Source of the DNA: Collinsella aerofaciens
GTDB taxonomy: Bacteria > Actinomycetota > Coriobacteriia > Coriobacteriales > Coriobacteriaceae
Assembly: GCA_030841765.1 (NCBI GenBank)
Contig: JAUUSS010000109.1
Span: 1-7,086, forward strand
Length of the DNA stretch: 7,086 nucleotides
Direction of reading: 5' to 3'
Shown here piece by piece: positions 4,608 through 7,086 of the stretch. Under the pieces are notes generated by a model. The model saw only the letters and a program-made list of their open reading frames with translations, did no database searches and was not told the DNA's origin. The translations under genes were made by a program, and so were the position numbers. The stretch's first letter is position 1. Every line of letters starts with the position of its first letter.

Positions 4608-6978
4608 CGACAACGCGCTGGTGGTGGCGCTCGATACCTCGACCGACATGCTTGCCTGCGCGGCAAGCTGGATTGATGGGCAGACGGGCGAGACGAAGCT
4701 CGTGAGTGGCGACCACATGTGTCGCCGTCACGCCAACGTTGAGCTCGTGAATACCGTTGATGGCGTGCTGGCTCAAGCCGGTCTGGATCGCAGCGATGTT
4801 GGTTACTACGTGGTCGGCCGCGGCCCGGGGTCGTTTACGGGTGTGCGCATCGGCATCTCCACTGCCAAGGGCCTCGCGCGCGGTGCCAATGTTCCACTGC
4901 TGGGCGTGTCGACGCTCGACGCTTGCGCTTGGACGGCGTGGAAGGCTGGCGTGCGCGGCAAGCTTGGTATCTTGGCCGATGCCATGCGCGGTGAGGTATA
5001 TCCGGCACTATATATGCTGGGCGATGAGGGTCCCGAGCGTCAATTTGAGCGCGAACACGTGGTCAAGGCCGCCGTGGCGCTCGATGAGTGGCGCCGAGCA
5101 GCGGACTGGGACCAGGTTCAGCTGACCGGTGACGGTCTCGTGCGCTATGGCAAGCTGCTGGGTGAGGACGAGACCGCCCGCTGCGTGGAGCGCGACCTGT
5201 GGTGGCCTTCGGGCGAGGGCTTGCTGCTCGCGCACGCTGCGGGTGACGGCGATCCGGCTCGCGTCCTGCCGATTTACACGCGCCTTTCGGATGCCGAGGA
5301 AAACGAGCGCAAGCGTCTTGGTCTTGCCGAGAGTGCGCAGAGCGAAATTACGGGCGTTGCCGATGAGCTCGCCGGTCGTCATCTGCAGTTCCGTCCCATG
5401 GGCGCGGCGGATGCCGAGGGCGCGAGCGCGCTAGAGGCTGCCTGCTTTGAAGGTGCCGGACACGAGGCGTGGACGCCGGGCATGTTCCTGTCCGAACTGG
5501 GCGAGGACGTCGCTGCGCCGCGCAGTTGGTGGGTGGCACACGACGACGGCAAGCTGCTGGGCCTTGCCGGCGGTATGGTCGTGGACGGTGATGTGCAGAT
5601 TCTGGATGTCGCCGTCGACTCGGCACATCGCCGTGAGGGCATTGCCCGCAAGCTGCTGTCGCATGTGAGCTATGATGCCCAGATGCTCGGCTGCACCACG
5701 GCTTCGCTCGAGGTCGAGGACGGCAACGAGGGCGCGATTGCGCTCTATGCCGCTCTGGGCTTTACCGAGGTGGGTCGTCGTCGTGGCTACTACGGTGTCG
5801 GCAAAGACGCCATCGTCATGACGGCCCCACTTCCCCTCGTACTTCCGGTCGATAACGCCTCGCCCGAGCCGACGGCAGCCGAGCAACGCGTATGGCCGCT
5901 GCCTGCGCCTGGGCGCTCCGAGGGGGAGCGCGCCGAAATTGAGCGCCGCCGCCTGGTGCTCGCTATCGAGAGTTCCTGCGACGAGACGGCCGTGGCGATT
6001 ATCGATGCGGATGGCAATATGCTGGCCAACCAGGTGTCGACACAGATTGATTTTCATGCCCGCTTTGGCGGCGTGGTGCCCGAGATCGCCTCGCGCAAAC
6101 ACGTTGAGGTGATTGTGAGTGTCGTGGATGCGGCGCTCGAGGATGCCGCAGCATCGCTTGGTCTTGAGGGTGGGGCGATTGCGCCAAGTGAGCTTGCCGC
6201 CGTGGGCGTGACGCAAGGTCCGGGCCTGGTGGGTGCCCTGGTGGTGGGTGTCGCCTTTGCCAAGGGCTTTGCGTATGCTGCCGGCAAGCCGCTCGTGTGC
6301 GTCAATCATCTGGAGGGTCACCTGTTTGCCAACCTGTTGGCGCAGCCCGACCTTAAGCCCCCGTTTATCTTTACGCTTGTCTCGGGTGGGCACACCATGC
6401 TCGTGCACGTGAAGGCGTGGGGCGACTACGAGGTGCTCGGTGAGACGCTCGACGACGCTGTGGGCGAGGCCTTCGACAAGGTAGCCAAGGCGTTGGGTCT
6501 GGGCTATCCCGGTGGCCCCATCATTTCCAAGCTGGCCGAGACGGGCAACCCCAAGGCGATCGATTTCCCCCGTGCGCTTAACAGCAGGGGAGACTATCGC
6601 TTCTCGCTTTCGGGCCTTAAAACCGCTGTGACGCTCTACATTGAACAGGAGACCAAGGCCGGGCGCACGATTCACCTGCCCGATCTGGCAGCTTCGTTTG
6701 AGGCAGCTGTCTTTGACGTGCAGTACAAGAAGGCCAAAAACGCACTGCACGCTACCGGATGCAAGGAATACTGCATCGGTGGCGGCGTCTCGGCCAACCC
6801 GCATCTGCGCGAGATGATGATCAAGAAGCTTGGGCGTCAGGGGATTCGCGTAACGGTGCCGCCCTTGTCTGCCTGTACCGATAACGCAGCCATGATCGCG
6901 GAGGTCGCCCGCCGTAAATTCGACCGAGGCGAAATCTCGCCGTTCGACGTCGACGCCGATCCAAACATGACGCTGTAG
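4594..6978 (+). CDS. tsaB-rimI-tsaD: Three-domain TsaB-RimI-TsaD fusion (t6A37 synthesis plus N-alpha-acetyltransferase)
   Basis: This 794-residue protein joins three normally separate enzymes. Residues 1-235 are TsaB, the ASKHA-fold partner of TsaD, with VALDTST (11-17), GRGPGSFTGVRIG (75-87) and the closing PIYTRLS (226-232). Residues about 263-413 are RimI, a GNAT acetyltransferase of protein N-termini (ribosomal protein S18 in E. coli). It has ILDVAV (336-341), the acetyl-CoA loop RREGIA (346-351), and Glu373 and Tyr385, spaced 12 apart like E. coli Glu103 and Tyr115. Residues about 453-794 are TsaD, the threonylcarbamoyl transferase, with ESSCDET (459-465), the metal ligands His572 and His576 in NHLEGH and Asp763 in CTDNAA, SGGHT (597-601), DDAVGEAFDK (620-629) and GGGVSAN (729-735). 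All catalytic residues checked are present and the frame is unbroken, so all three activities should be intact. Linkers are charged (236-262) and Pro/Glu-rich (414-452). TsaC/YrdC, which makes the threonylcarbamoyl-AMP substrate, is not in the window. Confidence 0.97.
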   Translation: MSLHNDNALVVALDTSTDMLACAASWIDGQTGETKLVSGDHMCRRHANVELVNTVDGVLAQAGLDRSDVGYYVVGRGPGSFTGVRIGISTAKGLARGANVPLLGVSTLDACAWTAWKAGVRGKLGILADAMRGEVYPALYMLGDEGPERQFEREHVVKAAVALDEWRRAADWDQVQLTGDGLVRYGKLLGEDETARCVERDLWWPSGEGLLLAHAAGDGDPARVLPIYTRLSDAEENERKRLGLAESAQSEITGVADELAGRHLQFRPMGAADAEGASALEAACFEGAGHEAWTPGMFLSELGEDVAAPRSWWVAHDDGKLLGLAGGMVVDGDVQILDVAVDSAHRREGIARKLLSHVSYDAQMLGCTTASLEVEDGNEGAIALYAALGFTEVGRRRGYYGVGKDAIVMTAPLPLVLPVDNASPEPTAAEQRVWPLPAPGRSEGERAEIERRRLVLAIESSCDETAVAIIDADGNMLANQVSTQIDFHARFGGVVPEIASRKHVEVIVSVVDAALEDAAASLGLEGGAIAPSELAAVGVTQGPGLVGALVVGVAFAKGFAYAAGKPLVCVNHLEGHLFANLLAQPDLKPPFIFTLVSGGHTMLVHVKAWGDYEVLGETLDDAVGEAFDKVAKALGLGYPGGPIISKLAETGNPKAIDFPRALNSRGDYRFSLSGLKTAVTLYIEQETKAGRTIHLPDLAASFEAAVFDVQYKKAKNALHATGCKEYCIGGGVSANPHLREMMIKKLGRQGIRVTVPPLSACTDNAAMIAEVARRKFDRGEISPFDVDADPNMTL

Positions 6979-7033
6979 TCGTACGGGTGCGGTCCCCGAC
7001 GCTGCCCGGGCGCCAGCGGCCGCATATGAACTT

Positions 7034-7054
7034 TCCTGCTCTACAGTCCTGCTC
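7034..7054 (+). repeat. Short direct repeat in the 3' untranslated region
   Basis: TCCTGCTC occurs at 7034-7041 and again at 7047-7054, a 13-base period just before the terminator stem. It is the only repeat I noticed in the 81 bases between the last stop codon and the stem. Its function is unknown and chance is possible. The rest of this stretch (6979-7033) is GC-rich with several small self-complementary pieces but no convincing gene. Confidence 0.35.
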
Positions 7055-7059
7055 ACGAC

Positions 7060-7086
7060 GGAGGCCACATTAAGTGGCCTCCTGTT
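7060..7086 (+). terminator. Rho-independent terminator of the operon (T-tract cut by the window end)
   Basis: GGAGGCCAC (7060-7068) pairs perfectly with GTGGCCTCC (7074-7082) around the loop ATTAA. The sequence then reads TGTT to the window end, so the full T-tract cannot be seen. It lies 81 bases after the stop of the fusion gene and no gene intervenes, so it most likely ends the acpS-to-tsaD transcript. The minus-strand side is not followed by Ts. Confidence 0.82.

Noticed and set aside
6989..7023. GC-rich imperfect hairpin after the fusion gene
   Set aside because: GCGG with CCGC and CGCTG with CAGCG can pair, but the structure has a seven-base bulge and a nine-base loop and no T-tract. 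It is not convincing as a terminator or structured RNA.
5431..7068. Long minus-strand open frame of 545 codons opposite the fusion gene
   Set aside because: The plus strand carries unmistakable RimI and TsaD motifs in the same place. The antisense product is rich in Arg, His and Gly with no recognisable domain, as expected for a shadow frame in GC-rich coding DNA, and it runs through the terminator stem.
7026..7073. Fifteen-codon open frame after the last gene
   Set aside because: It lacks a ribosome binding site and ends inside the loop of the terminator stem, so it is almost certainly chance.

Overview
The window is one compact, plus-strand housekeeping gene cluster of six genes. The genes read acpS, nnr, alr, a family 4 uracil-DNA glycosylase gene, tsaE, and one long gene that fuses TsaB, RimI and TsaD. 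Spacings between neighbours run from a 14-base overlap to 12 bases, and the block is bounded by a Rho-independent terminator at each end. The moderate-to-high GC content, the order acpS-nnr-alr-tsaE-tsaB-rimI-tsaD (familiar from Actinobacteria) and the three-domain fusion suggest an actinobacterium of the class Coriobacteriia, perhaps Collinsella-like. That assignment is inference from memory of gene layouts and was not tested by a search.

Layout: bases 1-17 are the tail of something upstream, followed by a strong terminator hairpin (18-49). Bases 50-154 hold a plausible vegetative promoter (TTGTCG, 18 bases, TACAAT), with a perfect 10-bp palindrome in its spacer, and a strong ribosome binding site. 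From 155 to 6978 the sequence is almost entirely coding. The last 108 bases hold a short untranslated tail and a second terminator stem, whose T-tract is cut by the window edge.

The genes fall into three groups. AcpS activates acyl carrier protein, Alr supplies D-alanine for peptidoglycan, and Nnr repairs damaged NAD(P)H. The glycosylase removes uracil from DNA. TsaE together with the TsaB-RimI-TsaD protein forms the second half of the tRNA t6A37 pathway, which transfers threonylcarbamoyl to A37 of ANN-decoding tRNAs. RimI acetylates protein N-termini, classically that of ribosomal protein S18. The shared transcript would link growth-related envelope and translation functions, but no direct biochemical link between the groups is visible.

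I see no mobile element, CRISPR array, RNA gene or defence-like island, and no clearly novel multi-gene system. The points most worth a second look are the single-chain TsaB-RimI-TsaD protein, the alanine racemase with alanine where the usual carbamylated lysine sits, the roughly 54-residue tail on AcpS, the glycosylase gene placed inside the alr-tsaE neighbourhood, and the palindrome in the promoter spacer.
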